From Zoogloea oryzae (GTDB taxonomy: Bacteria > Pseudomonadota > Gammaproteobacteria > Burkholderiales > Rhodocyclaceae), in the NCBI RefSeq assembly GCF_030161255.1, contig NZ_BSPX01000017.1:1-64000 (forward strand): a DNA stretch of 64,000 nucleotides. Reading direction: 5' to 3'. Under the pieces are notes generated by a model. The model made no database searches and was not told the origin of the DNA. It saw only the letters and a list, made by a program, of their open reading frames with translations. Position numbers and translations under genes: made by a program. This document shows, piece by piece, positions 39,754 to 52,864 of the stretch. Position 1 is the first letter of the stretch; the number at the start of each line of letters is the position of its first letter.

Positions 39754-42111
39754 TTGACGACCAGACCCTTGCCACCTGTGCGTATCCGCCCAAGTGGACT
39801 TCTGGCTGGCATCAGGGATGCCTGGAGGCCGGCCGGGCTTGACGAGGCGCGGCTGCTCGAACGTCAGCTGGACCGCGCCCGCACCTCATTGTGGGTCACC
39901 GATCTGGCCATGCTGGCGGTCGCCACGCTCTTCGTGTGGATGGCCGGGCCGCTGATCGACCCCTATCTGGCAGTGGCGTGGCTGGCCGCGATGGCCCTGA
40001 ACCCCCTGTCGAAGTTCTGGCTGCCGCGCCTCGCCCGGGGCCTCGACAGCCCCCGGCTGATCACGCCGGAGCTGGTCTGTCTGCAGGCGCTGGTCACCGC
40101 GCTGCTGTTCATCGTGATGACCAGCTGGCTGTTCCTGCGCGGCAACGACGAGCTGCGCATGCAGCTGGGCATCCTCAGTGCCGGCGTGCTGTTTGCCGAA
40201 GCCCTCAGCTACGCCCGGTTCCCCCCGGCCGGCATGGTGTGGCTCGGCACCCTGGTGACGGCGGCCCTGATCACCCTCTGGCAGATCGACCGGGAGACCA
40301 GCCTCGCCGCGGCGGTGGCCGTGCTGCTCTACGCCGCCGTGGTCACCCGCGACATGCTCGCCACGTCCCGGGAGTTCGTCGAACGCTGCCTGGCCGAGTT
40401 CGAGGCCGAGCGCCAGACCCAGATGGTCGCCCTGCTGCTGACCGACTTCGAAGACGCCTCCCGCGACTGGTTCTGGGCATGCGACGCCCACGGGCGGCTC
40501 ACCCACGCCTCGACACGCCTCGCCGAAGCCCTCGGCCGTAGCGACGCGTCGCTGCTGGGGGTCGGGCTGATCGCCGCGCTGGAGACCGCCAACGCCAGCC
40601 GCCGGACCGATCTCGCCAACGCCACCCGCCTGCTGGCCAGCCGGCTCGCCAGCCACCGGGCCTTCCGCGACCTGATCCTGCCGCTGCAGACGTCAGCGGG
40701 CAGCCAGTGGTGGTCGCTCAGCGGCAAGCCGCTGCTATCCGGCCGCGGCGAGGTGATCGGCTGGCGCGGGGTGGGCGTGGATGTCACCGCCGACCAGATC
40801 CACCGCCAGGAACTCGAACGGCTCGCCACCCGGGACAGCCTCACCGGGCTGGCCAATCGCCATGCGTTCAACCACGCCCTCGACACCTGCTTCCACCCGG
40901 CCGGGCCGGCCCAGCCCGTCGGCCTGCTGGTGCTCGATCTGGACGCCTTCAAGGCCGTCAATGATGCCCACGGCCACGGGGTTGGCGACCGCCTCCTCGC
41001 GGCGGTCGCCCGCCGCCTCGAGAAGCCGCCCGGCGGCAGCACCCGGCTGGCCCTGGCCCGCCTGGGGGGCGACGAGTTCGCCATCCTGCTGGCGGGCGCT
41101 GGCGGCCCGATGGCGATGGCGGACCACAGCCGGCGCGTCCTCGAAAACCTGAGCCACCCATTCCTGATCGGCGATCTGCGCCTGGAGGTGCGTACCAGCG
41201 CCGGGCTGGCCTTCGCGCCGGCCCACGCCCACAACCGCACCGATCTGCTGCGCTGCGCCGACATGGCCCTCTACGCCGCCAAGATGAAAGGTCGCAACAC
41301 CCTGGTCGTGTTCGACGAGGAGATCGGCACGCGGGTGTCGACGCGCTTGCGGCGGACCCACGAGCTGTCCGAGGCGATCCGCCGCGGCACCCTGGAGGTG
41401 CATTACCAGCCCGTCTTCGAGGCCGGCGGCGGCCCGCCGGTGGCGGCCGAGGCGCTGCTGCGCTGGCGGCACCCGCACCTGGGCCTGCTGCCGCCATCCG
41501 ACTTCCTGGAGCTGGCCGAGGAGTCCGGCCTCATCGTGCCCATCGGGCTGTGGGTGCTGCGCCGGGCCTGTGCCGACGCAGTGGGCTGGGATCGCCCCCT
41601 GCGGGTGGCTGTCAATCTGTCGGTACGCCAGCTCAACGACCTGGGGCTGGTCGATGCGGTGCGCAAGGCGCTCAGCGACAGCGGACTACCGGCCCGCCGG
41701 CTGGAGCTGGAGATCACCGAATCGACCCTCGCCGACCGGCGCATCGCACGCCGCGTGCTCGAAGCCCTGCGTGCGCTCGACGTGCAACTGGCGCTGGATG
41801 ACTTCGGCACCGGCTTCTCGTCGCTGTCCTACCTGCAGCACTTCGGCTTCGACCGCCTGAAGATCGACCGGGCCTTCATCCAGCCCCTGCTCCAGCCTGG
41901 CGGCCAGGCGATGGCGATGCTGCGGGCGGTGATCGGGCTGGCTCGCGCCCTCAAGCTGCAGTGCACGGCCGAGGGCATCGAGGATGCGTTCCAGCTGCGC
42001 GCCCTGCAGGAACTCGGCTGCGACGCCTTTCAGGGCTACCTGCTCGGCCGTCCGCTGACGAACGAGGCCTTCAACGCCCTGCTCGCCGCGCCGGAGGCCG
42101 TGGGCGCCTGA
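39754..42111 (+). CDS. Membrane PAS-GGDEF-EAL c-di-GMP turnover protein
   Basis: 785 residues from TTG 39754, chosen for the AGAAGG site 7 bases upstream and a -10-like TTAAAATAAT at 39717-39726; a TTG at 39730 would lie inside the promoter. Residues ~45-200 hold five or six helices, a MASE-like membrane sensor. A PAS domain follows (DWFWACDAHGRLTHAS, ~235-350). GGDEF domain: RDSLTGLANRHAF and an intact LGGDEFAILL (~437); no RxxD inhibitory site. EAL domain: EALLRW (~566), NLSVRQL, EITEST, LDDFGTGFSSL and the KIDRAF Lys are intact. Both activities look possible, so net direction is probably signal-dependent. Divergent from napF. Confidence 0.9.
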   Translation: MTTRPLPPVRIRPSGLLAGIRDAWRPAGLDEARLLERQLDRARTSLWVTDLAMLAVATLFVWMAGPLIDPYLAVAWLAAMALNPLSKFWLPRLARGLDSPRLITPELVCLQALVTALLFIVMTSWLFLRGNDELRMQLGILSAGVLFAEALSYARFPPAGMVWLGTLVTAALITLWQIDRETSLAAAVAVLLYAAVVTRDMLATSREFVERCLAEFEAERQTQMVALLLTDFEDASRDWFWACDAHGRLTHASTRLAEALGRSDASLLGVGLIAALETANASRRTDLANATRLLASRLASHRAFRDLILPLQTSAGSQWWSLSGKPLLSGRGEVIGWRGVGVDVTADQIHRQELERLATRDSLTGLANRHAFNHALDTCFHPAGPAQPVGLLVLDLDAFKAVNDAHGHGVGDRLLAAVARRLEKPPGGSTRLALARLGGDEFAILLAGAGGPMAMADHSRRVLENLSHPFLIGDLRLEVRTSAGLAFAPAHAHNRTDLLRCADMALYAAKMKGRNTLVVFDEEIGTRVSTRLRRTHELSEAIRRGTLEVHYQPVFEAGGGPPVAAEALLRWRHPHLGLLPPSDFLELAEESGLIVPIGLWVLRRACADAVGWDRPLRVAVNLSVRQLNDLGLVDAVRKALSDSGLPARRLELEITESTLADRRIARRVLEALRALDVQLALDDFGTGFSSLSYLQHFGFDRLKIDRAFIQPLLQPGGQAMAMLRAVIGLARALKLQCTAEGIEDAFQLRALQELGCDAFQGYLLGRPLTNEAFNALLAAPEAVGA

Positions 42112-42114
42112 GCG

Positions 42115-42696
42115 TCACGTCTTGGGCAGGCGCCCCATCAGATAGAACTCGTCGTTGGGGCGCATCGAGGTGAGGTTGGCCAGGCGGTTGCTCATGGCAA
42201 AGAAGGCGGTGATCGCGCCGATGTCCCAGATCGCCTCGTCGTCGAAGCCGTGGGCCTTGAGGGTGTCGATGTCGGCGTCGCCCACCGACGCGGAATCCGC
42301 CGACAGCTTCATGGCGAAATCCAGCATCGCGCGCTGGCGCGGGGTGATCTCGGCCTTGCGGTAGTTGGTGGCGAGCTGGTCGGCGACGCGGGGATTCTTG
42401 GCGCGGATGCGCAGGATCGCGCCGTGGGCCACCACGCAGTACAGGCACTGGTTGGCGCCCGAGGTGGCGACGACGATCATCTCGCGCTCGGCCTTGGTGA
42501 GGCCCTCGTCCTTCTCCATCAGCGCGTCGTGGTAGGCGAAGAAGGCGCGGAACTCGGCCGGCCGGTGGGCCAGGGTGAGGAAGACGTTGGGCACAAAGCC
42601 GGCCTTCTCCTGCACGCCGAGGATGCGCTCGCGCACGTCGTCGGGCAGGCTGGCGAGATCGGGGATGGGGTAGCGGCTGACGGGCAGGGCGGTCAT
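42115..42696 (-). CDS. Peroxidase-related AhpD-like (carboxymuconolactone decarboxylase family) protein
   Basis: 193 residues. The active-site motif NQCLYCVVAHGAILR has the CxxC plus His three residues on, as in AhpD and the uncharacterised peroxidase-related enzymes of this length. The Cys pair can reduce peroxides using an unknown reductant. Convergent with the GGDEF-EAL gene, 3 bases apart. The 120-bp gap on its other side, toward the TonB receptor stop, shows only its own promoter region. Confidence 0.85.
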   Translation of the reverse strand: MTALPVSRYPIPDLASLPDDVRERILGVQEKAGFVPNVFLTLAHRPAEFRAFFAYHDALMEKDEGLTKAEREMIVVATSGANQCLYCVVAHGAILRIRAKNPRVADQLATNYRKAEITPRQRAMLDFAMKLSADSASVGDADIDTLKAHGFDDEAIWDIGAITAFFAMSNRLANLTSMRPNDEFYLMGRLPKT

Positions 42697-42816
42697 GCGG
42701 GTCTCCTGATGTGAGTTGTTGTCACACCAGTGTACGACGCCCCGCCGGGCTGAAAACCCCGCCGGCTCAGATCGGCGGAAAGGTCAATCCGATTGACGGA
42801 ATTTGCACGGCCCGCA

Positions 42817-44838
42817 TCAAAAACCCAGCCTGGCGGTGAGCATCGCAGTCCGCCCCAGCTGCGGCATCGTCCAGCGCGCACCGGCGACGGTCGTGTCGCC
42901 GGCGGCGGGCTCGCTGAAGCGGATGTCGAACAGGTTGTACAGGCCCAGCGCCAGTTCCCACGCCGGGCCGGCCGGCACGTAGCGCAGGTTGAGGTTGGCG
43001 ATGGCGTAGTCGGGGACACGCCGCCCGCCGTCACCGGTGAGCCGGGTGCTGACGTACTGGCCTTCGAGGCCGGCGATGAAGCCGCCGCCCAGTTCGGCGC
43101 CCAGATTGGCCTTGAGCATGTGGCGCGCTGCGTTCTCCGGGCGGCCGCCATCGCCCCGGGGCTGCTGGAAGGTGTAGCCGGTGCGCAGGCTGTAGCGGTC
43201 GAGCCAGCGCTGCTCGTACTCCAGCTCCAGCCCCTGGCCGGTGAGCGGCCCGCTGTTGCGCACCACGCCGGTGTCGACGTCCGGGGCGATCAGGTCCTTC
43301 AGGCGGAACAGATAGACCGAAGCCGTCAGCCGGCCGTTGCCGATCCGTTTCTCCCATGCTGCCTCGATCGACTGCATGCGCTCGGCGCGGAGCACGGGGT
43401 TGCCGTAGATGTAGGTCGGGGTGGTGTAGAAGCGCTCGAACACCGTCGGATCGCGGAAGGCGCTGGCGTACAGCAGCTTGAAGATGCCGGCGTTGGCGGT
43501 TTCGTGGACCAGCCCGACGCGGGGGCTCCAGTGACGGTTGCCGCCAAAGCGCTGGTCGAAGCGCATGCCGAGGGTCAGCAAGGTGGCCGGGCCCAGGTTG
43601 ATCTCGTTCTGGGCGTACAGGTTGAACAGGCGACTTTGCTCGCGGCTGTCGAGACACGGGCTTGTCGACAGGCCGTAGCAACCGTAGCCCGCGTCGGCAT
43701 TCTTTTGATCCTGGCGCAGGTTTTCGCGCAGTTCGGCGCCGACCGTCCAGCGCTGGCCGGCCAGCGCCCGGCTGACCACCCGCCCCTCCATGCCCCACCA
43801 CTCGCCCACCACGTCGTCCCGGTTGAGGACGTAATCGGGCGCTTCGGTGTAGGGAAACACGCCCCGGTAACGGTAGCGGCCGAAGTACACCCGCTCGTGC
43901 ACCGTGGTGTCGCCGTCCAGCGCCTGCACGGCGCCGAGTTCGGCGAGGGTGAAGACGTCCTTCTCCCGGTGCGCCGGGTCGTTGAAATCGGTGGTGTAGC
44001 TGCCGGTGGGCACGATGCGGTCCCGCTCGGAGTGCGTGAGCGTGGCGCGCCAGTCGTTGCTGCGCAGCTGGGCGAACAGCCGCCCGCCGGTTTCGCCACG
44101 CAGCCGGGTGGCGCGGGTGTCGATACCGGCCGCGCCCATCTCGGGAAAATCCATCCCCTGCCCCTGGGCGTTGAACCCGCTGGCCGACACCAGGTAGCCG
44201 ATGCCGCCATCGGTCTCGCCGCCGCGGGTCAGGCGGGCGCGACGGTCGAGGCCACTACCGAGCGACAGGGCCGCCTCGTTGCCGTTCAGGCTGTCGCCGC
44301 TGCGGGTGACCAGATTGACCACCCCGAACATCGAGTCGCCGCCGTACACCGAGGCGCTGGGCCCGCGGATCACCTCGATGCGCTCGACGAGGTCGAGATC
44401 GAGGGGAAAGGCCGAATCCACCGGCACGCTGGCAAAGACGTTCTCATTGACGCTCATCCCGTCGATGAGCACCTGGAAGCGCTGGCGGTAATCCCCGGGC
44501 GCCGACACGCCGCGCACACCGGCGTACGAATACGTGTGGTCGTCGGTGACGGTGAAGCCCTGCAGCGAGCGCAGCACGTCGGCCAGGGTGCGCCAGCCGA
44601 AGGTACGGATGTCGGCGCGGGTGACGATGGTGATGGCAGACGGGGAATGTTCGGCGTCCTCGGCAAACTTGGGCGTGGCGAGGATGCGCACCTCGGCCAG
44701 CTCTTCGAGGGACATGGCGATGCCGTCCAGCCGGGCGTTGGCCAGGGCAGGCAGCGGCGCCAGGGTGGCGGCGAGCAGCGCCGCTAGCACACGCAGGCGG
44801 GGCGGCGGGGCGCGGCGAAGGCGGGGTATGGGCATCAT
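42817..44838 (-). CDS. TonB-dependent outer-membrane receptor in a signalling operon
   Basis: 673 residues from ATG 44838, overlapping the preceding stop. Signal peptide RVLAALLAATLAPLPALA; plug domain with SLEELAEVRILATPK, ADVLRSLQGF and VERIEVIRGPSASVYGGDSMFGVVNLVTR; then a 22-stranded barrel region ending RTAMLTARLGF with terminal Phe. No long N-terminal sigma-regulator signalling domain is present. Plug sequences of this type occur in receptors next to YfiR and sensor-kinase genes. Ligand unknown. Last gene of the four-gene operon. Confidence 0.88.
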   Translation of the reverse strand: MMPIPRLRRAPPPRLRVLAALLAATLAPLPALANARLDGIAMSLEELAEVRILATPKFAEDAEHSPSAITIVTRADIRTFGWRTLADVLRSLQGFTVTDDHTYSYAGVRGVSAPGDYRQRFQVLIDGMSVNENVFASVPVDSAFPLDLDLVERIEVIRGPSASVYGGDSMFGVVNLVTRSGDSLNGNEAALSLGSGLDRRARLTRGGETDGGIGYLVSASGFNAQGQGMDFPEMGAAGIDTRATRLRGETGGRLFAQLRSNDWRATLTHSERDRIVPTGSYTTDFNDPAHREKDVFTLAELGAVQALDGDTTVHERVYFGRYRYRGVFPYTEAPDYVLNRDDVVGEWWGMEGRVVSRALAGQRWTVGAELRENLRQDQKNADAGYGCYGLSTSPCLDSREQSRLFNLYAQNEINLGPATLLTLGMRFDQRFGGNRHWSPRVGLVHETANAGIFKLLYASAFRDPTVFERFYTTPTYIYGNPVLRAERMQSIEAAWEKRIGNGRLTASVYLFRLKDLIAPDVDTGVVRNSGPLTGQGLELEYEQRWLDRYSLRTGYTFQQPRGDGGRPENAARHMLKANLGAELGGGFIAGLEGQYVSTRLTGDGGRRVPDYAIANLNLRYVPAGPAWELALGLYNLFDIRFSEPAAGDTTVAGARWTMPQLGRTAMLTARLGF

Positions 44839-46956
44839 GATGCGGATGCGCTCCGGAAAGGTCGGGCAATGTAGGTGGCGAAATCCGCCGCCGGCATCGG
44901 CCGGCCATACAGAAAACCTTGAAGGATGTGGCAACCAAGACGGCGCAGGTGACCGGCCTGGGCGTCGGTCTCGACCCCTTCGGCCACCACCGCCAGCCCC
45001 AGCGCCCGACCGAGCCCGACGATGGCGCTCACCAGCGCCTGGTTGCCGGGGTTGGTGTCCAGGTCGGTGACGAAGGAGCGATCGACCTTGATCTCGTCGA
45101 TGGGGAAGCGCTGGAGGTAGCCGAGGGACGAATAGCCGGTGCCGAAGTCGTCGAGGGAGATCCCGATCTGGCGCTCGCGCAGGGCGTTGAGCACCTGTAG
45201 CGCGGCCACGTGGTCGTGCATCAGGGTGCCTTCGGTGATCTCGACGACCAGCTGGGACGCCGGCACGCCGGTGCGCGCGAGCACCTCGTCGATCAGCCGC
45301 ACCACTCCGCCGCCATAGAAACTGTGGGCCGACATGTTGATGCTGACCCGCCCCGGCGTGAGCCCCGCGGCCCGCCAGGCGGCGATCTGCTCTACCGCCC
45401 GGGCCAGCAGCCAGTCGGTCATCGGCCGGATGAGGCCGCTCTGTTCGGCCAGCGGGATGAACTCGCCAGGGCTGACCATGCCGCGCTCCGGATGCTGCCA
45501 GCGCAGCAGCACCTCAGCCCCGACCGGCGCCCCGGAGAGTGCGTCCACCTTGGGCTGGAAATACAGTTCGAGCTGATCGCCGTGGTCGATGGCCACGCGG
45601 AGCTGGCGCTCCAGCAGGTGGCGGGCGGCCAGCTCGGCCTCGTGGGCGGGATCGAAGAACACCACCCGGCTGCCACCCTCGACGGCGCCGCGGATGGCGC
45701 TGCGCATGGCACAGTGGATCAGCCCATGGACATCGCGGGCGTCGGCCGGGCTGCGGCTGACGCCGATGGCGGGGGCCAGGCTGAAGGCCTCACCCGGATC
45801 GTCGGCGGCCACTTCCAGCGGTGCGGCGATGGCCGCCAGCAAGGCTTCGGCGAAGCGCGCAAGCGCCGGCAGCGAATGGTCGCCCGGCAGGCTCAGCATG
45901 AAGTCGGCCTCGTCGTAGCGGCCCAGACCGACGCCCGCCAGGGCGTCGTCCGGCAGACCGGCCAGGGCCGCGGCATCGGCGGCCAGAAAACGCCGCAGCC
46001 GCTCCACGAAGGCCCGCAGCACCGCATCTGCGCGGGCCTGGCCAAACAGCAGGGCAAACTTGCGCAGGCCGGTGAGATGGACGAAGAACAGGTTGAGGAC
46101 GCCAGCCGCCCCGTCGGGCCCGGCCATCTCGTCGGCCATCAGCTCGACCATCCGCGAGCGGTTGCGCAGCCCGGTGAGGGGATCGAACCACGCCAGCCGA
46201 CGCACCTGGGCTTCCACCTCGACGCGCTTGGTGATGTCCTGGGTGTAGCCGTGGGCGCCCGGCGGGGCGTCGGGCGAATTGGGGTAGCCGACCTCCAGCA
46301 GATGGGTGATGGCGCCGTCGGGCCCCACCAGCCGGTATTCGATCTCGTAGCCGGCGCCGCCCCGCAACCCGGCCCGGGCCGCCTCGACCCGCGCCCGGTC
46401 CTCGGGATGGACGCGGGCCAGCAGGGCGCTGGCCGGACGCGGCGGCCGGCCGATGCCCAGCAGCGCCCGGAACTGCTCCGAACACTCGAGCAAGGCCCCG
46501 CTGCTGTCCAGCGTCCAGTCGCCCAGCCCGGCCAGCTTCTGGGTGTTGAGCAGGGTCTCGCGGCTCGTCATGAGCTGCTGGAAGGTCATCGCCGAGCGCA
46601 GCAGGTGGCGCACCCGGTGCGGCAGCAGCGGCATGTTGAGGGGTTTGGTGATGAAGTCGGTGGCGCCGCTGAAATAGGCCTCGTCGATGGACTTCTGGTC
46701 GTCGAGGGCTGTGAGCATCACGATCGGCAGGTGCTCGTAGCGGGCATCGGCGCGCAGCCGGCGGCAGGCTTCGTAGCCGCTCATGCCGGGCATCACCACG
46801 TCGAGGAGGATCAGGTCGGGGCGGAAATCATCGGCCAGCAGGGCAAAGGCTGCCTCGGCCGATTCGGCGGAGCGCACCGTGAAGCCCTGGGCCTGCAGCA
46901 CCTTGTCGGTGATGATGCGGGTCACCGGCTCGTCGTCCACCACCAGCACGCGCACT

Positions 46957-46964
<8 letters not shown>
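44835..46964 (-). CDS. Response regulator REC-PAS-degenerate GGDEF-EAL phosphodiesterase
   Basis: 709 residues. REC 1-~120 with acidic DD at 10-11, Asp55 in LILLDVVMP and TKP Lys. PAS ~140-250. The GGDEF domain has DPLTGLRNRSRM but the active loop is YDEADF at ~350-355, so the cyclase is dead and may be a GTP-sensing regulator. EAL domain with EVLLRW (484-486, an accepted EAL variant), INMSAHSF, EITEGTL, LDDFGTGYSSL and KVDRSF, so c-di-GMP hydrolysis is likely. It overlaps the hybrid kinase gene by 8 bases and the receptor gene by 4, making it the probable output of the kinase. Confidence 0.9.
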
Positions 46965-49718
<2,754 letters not shown>

Positions 49719-49722
<4 letters not shown>

Positions 49723-50324
49723 CGATGGCCTCCGACAACGTCACGCGCAAGCCGCAGCATCTGCGGGCTGACCTTCAGCCCGGCCCGCTGCAGCACGGGC
49801 AGATTCACGTCGAACACCAGCCGGTTGTCCACCCGCACCAGGGCCACGCCACCACCCTGCTCGACGAAACGGGCGTTCTCGCCGACGGTGAGCACCGGCT
49901 GCCGGCTCAGGTTGCGGATCGCGCCGGCAAAGCGCTCTTCGTCGCCGTCCGGCACGAACACCTCCTGGCAGTCGGCCAGCTGCTCGGGCTGGCTGACCCG
50001 GCGGATACGGATCTCCCGCCCCTGGATCAGCCGCCCCTCGTAGGACGCCAGCGGCCCGGCCAGGCTGTCACGACCGAGCACGCAGATGTTGGCCCCCGTG
50101 ATGGCGGCGGGCCATTCGACGTATTTCAGGAAATTGACCAGATACGCGGCCCGAAGCTGGGCCTCGGACGCCGTCTCGGCCGCGGCGCCCCCTGGAAAGC
50201 AGGCCGCCAGCAACAGCAGGCCCGCAAGCGCAAGCCGACTCAGACGCGGAACCTGGCGCGGCGGCGTGGAAAGGGAAGAGGCCCCCACCGCAACGACGCC
50301 CGGAAGCTTGAGCCCCGGCGTCAT
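49719..50324 (-). CDS. YfiR-family periplasmic regulator (DUF4154)
   Basis: 201 residues. A hydrophobic export signal (RLALAGLLLLAACFPGGAAA) starts near residue 30, so the true start may be downstream of ATG 50324. The mature domain opens AQLRAAYLVNFLKYVEWP, the YfiR hallmark, and includes CVLGRDSLAGPL and the closing FDVNLPVLQRAGLKVSPQML. In Pseudomonas YfiR binds the periplasmic domain of YfiN and represses it. Here the stop overlaps the CHASE8 kinase start by ATGA, implying the kinase is the target. No YfiB lipoprotein is present. Confidence 0.88.
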
Positions 50325-50412
50325 CGGTCAGGCCGAAAGATGCGCGCAAATCATGACGGAGATAACGGCCGGACGGGCTGATTCTTGACCCTGCCCGGCC
50401 CTCCGTCAGTGC

Positions 50413-51693
50413 TCAGCCCTTGCCCGGCAGACCCACCAGCACGGCACGGAAATCATTGACGTTGGTGAGCGTCGGGCCGGTGACGAGGGCGTCGCCCAGC
50501 GCCCCGAAGAAGCCGTGGCCGTCGTTGGCGTCGAGGCTGTCGCGGGGGCGGATGCCCAGCGCCCATGCGCGGGCGAGGGTGTCCGGCGTGACGAAGGCGC
50601 CGGCGATGTCCTCCAGGCCGTCCACGCCGTCGGTGTCACCGGCCACCGCGAAGATGTCCGGCGCGCCATCGAGGGCCAGGGCAAGGCCGAGCAGGAACTC
50701 CACATTGCGCCCGCCGCGCCCGGCGCCGCGCACGGTGACGGTCGTCTCGCCGCCCGACAGCAGCACGCAGGGCGCGCCGGCGGGCTGGCCGTGGCGCTTT
50801 GCCTGGAGGGCGATGGCGGCGATCACCTTGGCCACGTCGCGGGCTTCGCCCTCGATGCTGTCGCCGAGGATCACCGGCGTGACGCCGGCCTTGCGGGCCA
50901 CCTCGGCGGCGGCCTCGAGGGCCATCTGCGGGGTGGCGATAAGGTGGGTCTCGACCCGGGCGAGGCGCGGATCATCCGGCTTCACCGTCTCGCCCTCGCC
51001 GGTCTCGAGCAGCCAGCGGGCGCCCTTGGGCAGCTCGATGGCGTAGCGGCGGACGATGTCGAGGGCGTCGGCGCAGGTGGTTGGATCGCCCACCGTGGGG
51101 CCGGAGGCGATGTCCACCGGGTTGTCGCCGGGCACGTCGGAGATCAGCAGATTGACCACCCGCGCCGGATGGAAGGCCGCCGCCAGCCGGCCGCCCTTGA
51201 CCGCCGACAGGTGGCGACGCACGCAGTTGATCTCGGAGATGGTGGCGCCGCTTTTGAGCAGCGCCCGGGAGATGGCCTGCTTGTCCTGCAGCATCATGTT
51301 GTCGCCGGGCAGCGGCAGCAGGGCCGAGCCACCGCCGGAGATCAGGCAGATCACCAGATCGTCGGCGGTCACCTGGCGGCCCATGTCGAGCATGCGGCCC
51401 GCCGCGGCGCGGCCGGCGCCGTCGGGCACCGGGTGGGCGGCCTGGACGATCTGGATGCGCTCGCAGGGCACGGCGTGGCCGTAGCGGGTGACGACGAGGC
51501 CGGACAGCTCGCCCGGCCAGTGGCGTTCGAGCACCCGGGCCATCTCGGCCGAGGCCTTGCCGGCGCCGATCACGATGGTGCGGCCCTTCTTGGGCGGTTT
51601 GGGCAGGAAGCGGGGCAGGCAATGCTCGGGCTGGGCGGCACTGACGGCTGCGGTGAACATCCGCGTCAGCAGGTCGCGGGGGGAAATCGACAT
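50413..51693 (-). CDS. Glycerate 2-kinase (GckA/TtuD, MOFRL family)
   Basis: 426 residues from ATG 51693, with GGAG 8 bases upstream. Motifs GAGKASAEM, ISGGGSALLPLP, RRHLSAVKGGRLA, ISDVPGDNPVDIASGPT and the MOFRL domain LLSGGETTVTVRGAGRGGRN identify the class II glycerate kinase family, also annotated hydroxypyruvate reductase TtuD. It phosphorylates glycerate to 2-phosphoglycerate in glyoxylate, serine or tartrate metabolism. It lies downstream of nudC on the same strand, with 20 bases between them. Confidence 0.92.
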   Translation of the reverse strand: MSISPRDLLTRMFTAAVSAAQPEHCLPRFLPKPPKKGRTIVIGAGKASAEMARVLERHWPGELSGLVVTRYGHAVPCERIQIVQAAHPVPDGAGRAAAGRMLDMGRQVTADDLVICLISGGGSALLPLPGDNMMLQDKQAISRALLKSGATISEINCVRRHLSAVKGGRLAAAFHPARVVNLLISDVPGDNPVDIASGPTVGDPTTCADALDIVRRYAIELPKGARWLLETGEGETVKPDDPRLARVETHLIATPQMALEAAAEVARKAGVTPVILGDSIEGEARDVAKVIAAIALQAKRHGQPAGAPCVLLSGGETTVTVRGAGRGGRNVEFLLGLALALDGAPDIFAVAGDTDGVDGLEDIAGAFVTPDTLARAWALGIRPRDSLDANDGHGFFGALGDALVTGPTLTNVNDFRAVLVGLPGKG

Positions 51694-51713
51694 CGGGGTG
51701 TCTCCGGGGCGGG

Positions 51714-52538
51714 TCACACGCCGTCCGGCCAAGGGCGGCCGTGGCGTTTGCAGAAGTCCTGGATCAGCCAGAACGACAGGGTTGAACTGAAGCGGAAGGT
51801 CTTGGGCAACCGGTCCACATGAAAGAAGGCGGCGTCCTCGATCTCGCGCGGGTCGCAGACGATCTCGCCGCCGGCCCACTGGGCCTGGAAACCGAGCATC
51901 AGCGAATGGGGAAACGGCCACGGCTGGCTGGCGAAATAGCGCACGTCGCGGATGGTGAGGGCGGTCTCCTCGAAGATCTCCCGGTGCACGGCCTGCTCGG
52001 CGCTCTCGCCGGCATCCACGAAACCGGCCAGCACGCTGTAGACGCCCGGCGGGAAGTGATGGGAGCGCCCGAGGAGGATCTCCTCGCCGCGCTCGACGGC
52101 CATGATCACCACCGGCGAGACGCGCGGAAAGTGCTCGCGCCCGCAGGCATCGTTGCTGCAGTGGCGCACGATGGCCGCGCCGCGGTGCTCGGTAGGCGCG
52201 CCGCAGCTGCCGCAGAAGCGGTGGGTGCGATCCCATTCGAGCACCTCCAGCGCCCGCGACAGGGGCGTGCGGGCCGGCAGCGGCAGGCTGTCGTAGAGGC
52301 GCTTCGGATCGCCGAAGAAGCCGCCGAAGGGCGCATCGAGGGGCAGTTCGACCGCAAAGCAGGGAATGCCGTCGAACTCGCCCACCTGCAGCACCGGCAG
52401 CGGATCGAGGCCCAGCAGCGGGTTGGGGCCGCAGGGCACGCCGCCGGTTTCGTCGAGGAGGACTTCCCGGCCGCGCTGGACGAACCACCAGCCTCGGGCG
52501 TCGGCAAGGTCGAAGGTGTCGGAAAGGGGCGCAGTCAT
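51714..52538 (-). CDS. nudC: NudC-type NAD(H) diphosphatase / deNADding enzyme
   Basis: 274 residues from ATG 52538. Four-Cys zinc ribbon (CGSCG and CSNDACG), then a Nudix box GFVDAGESAEQAVHREIFEE matching GX5EX7REUXEEXGU, and the NudC-specific SQPWPFPHSLMLGF. It hydrolyses NADH/NAD and can remove NAD caps from RNA 5' ends. All catalytic Glu residues are present. Confidence 0.93.
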   Translation of the reverse strand: MTAPLSDTFDLADARGWWFVQRGREVLLDETGGVPCGPNPLLGLDPLPVLQVGEFDGIPCFAVELPLDAPFGGFFGDPKRLYDSLPLPARTPLSRALEVLEWDRTHRFCGSCGAPTEHRGAAIVRHCSNDACGREHFPRVSPVVIMAVERGEEILLGRSHHFPPGVYSVLAGFVDAGESAEQAVHREIFEETALTIRDVRYFASQPWPFPHSLMLGFQAQWAGGEIVCDPREIEDAAFFHVDRLPKTFRFSSTLSFWLIQDFCKRHGRPWPDGV

Positions 52539-52864
52539 CGGCAGAAGGGCTTCCAGGGGCTGGGAGGATTTCAGGATTGTAGGCAAAGCAGGCGCCGCCC
52601 GGGCGACGCATCGCACCGCAACACGGCACGAAAGTATCCATTATGCATCATCTCGAGACATTACCTTCGATCTATTTCGAAAGGTATAGGCGGATGTATC
52701 AGGATTTCACCCGTGTCGTGGACGCGGCAGCGCCTCCGGCGAGGTGCGGATACGTGGGAAGCACTTGCGGTCCTCGCTGGCGGGGGAATGGCCGGCGTAG
52801 GTAAGGAAACACGCGCCAGGGCCACGTCGGCAGCCCCGGATCGACCCGGGAGCGTGCGCCGTCT
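52539..52864. other. Non-coding gap between nudC and nsrR (326 bp)
   Basis: No gene seen. The nudC end holds its promoter and an imperfect hairpin, ACCTTCGA with TCGAAAGGT near 52663-52684. The rest is GC-rich without convincing reading frames or a clear terminator for nsrR. Confidence 0.5.

Noticed and set aside
52630..52652. NsrR-like site around ATGCATC upstream of nudC
   Set aside because: Only one half-site matches (about 8/11); the other half matches 4/11.
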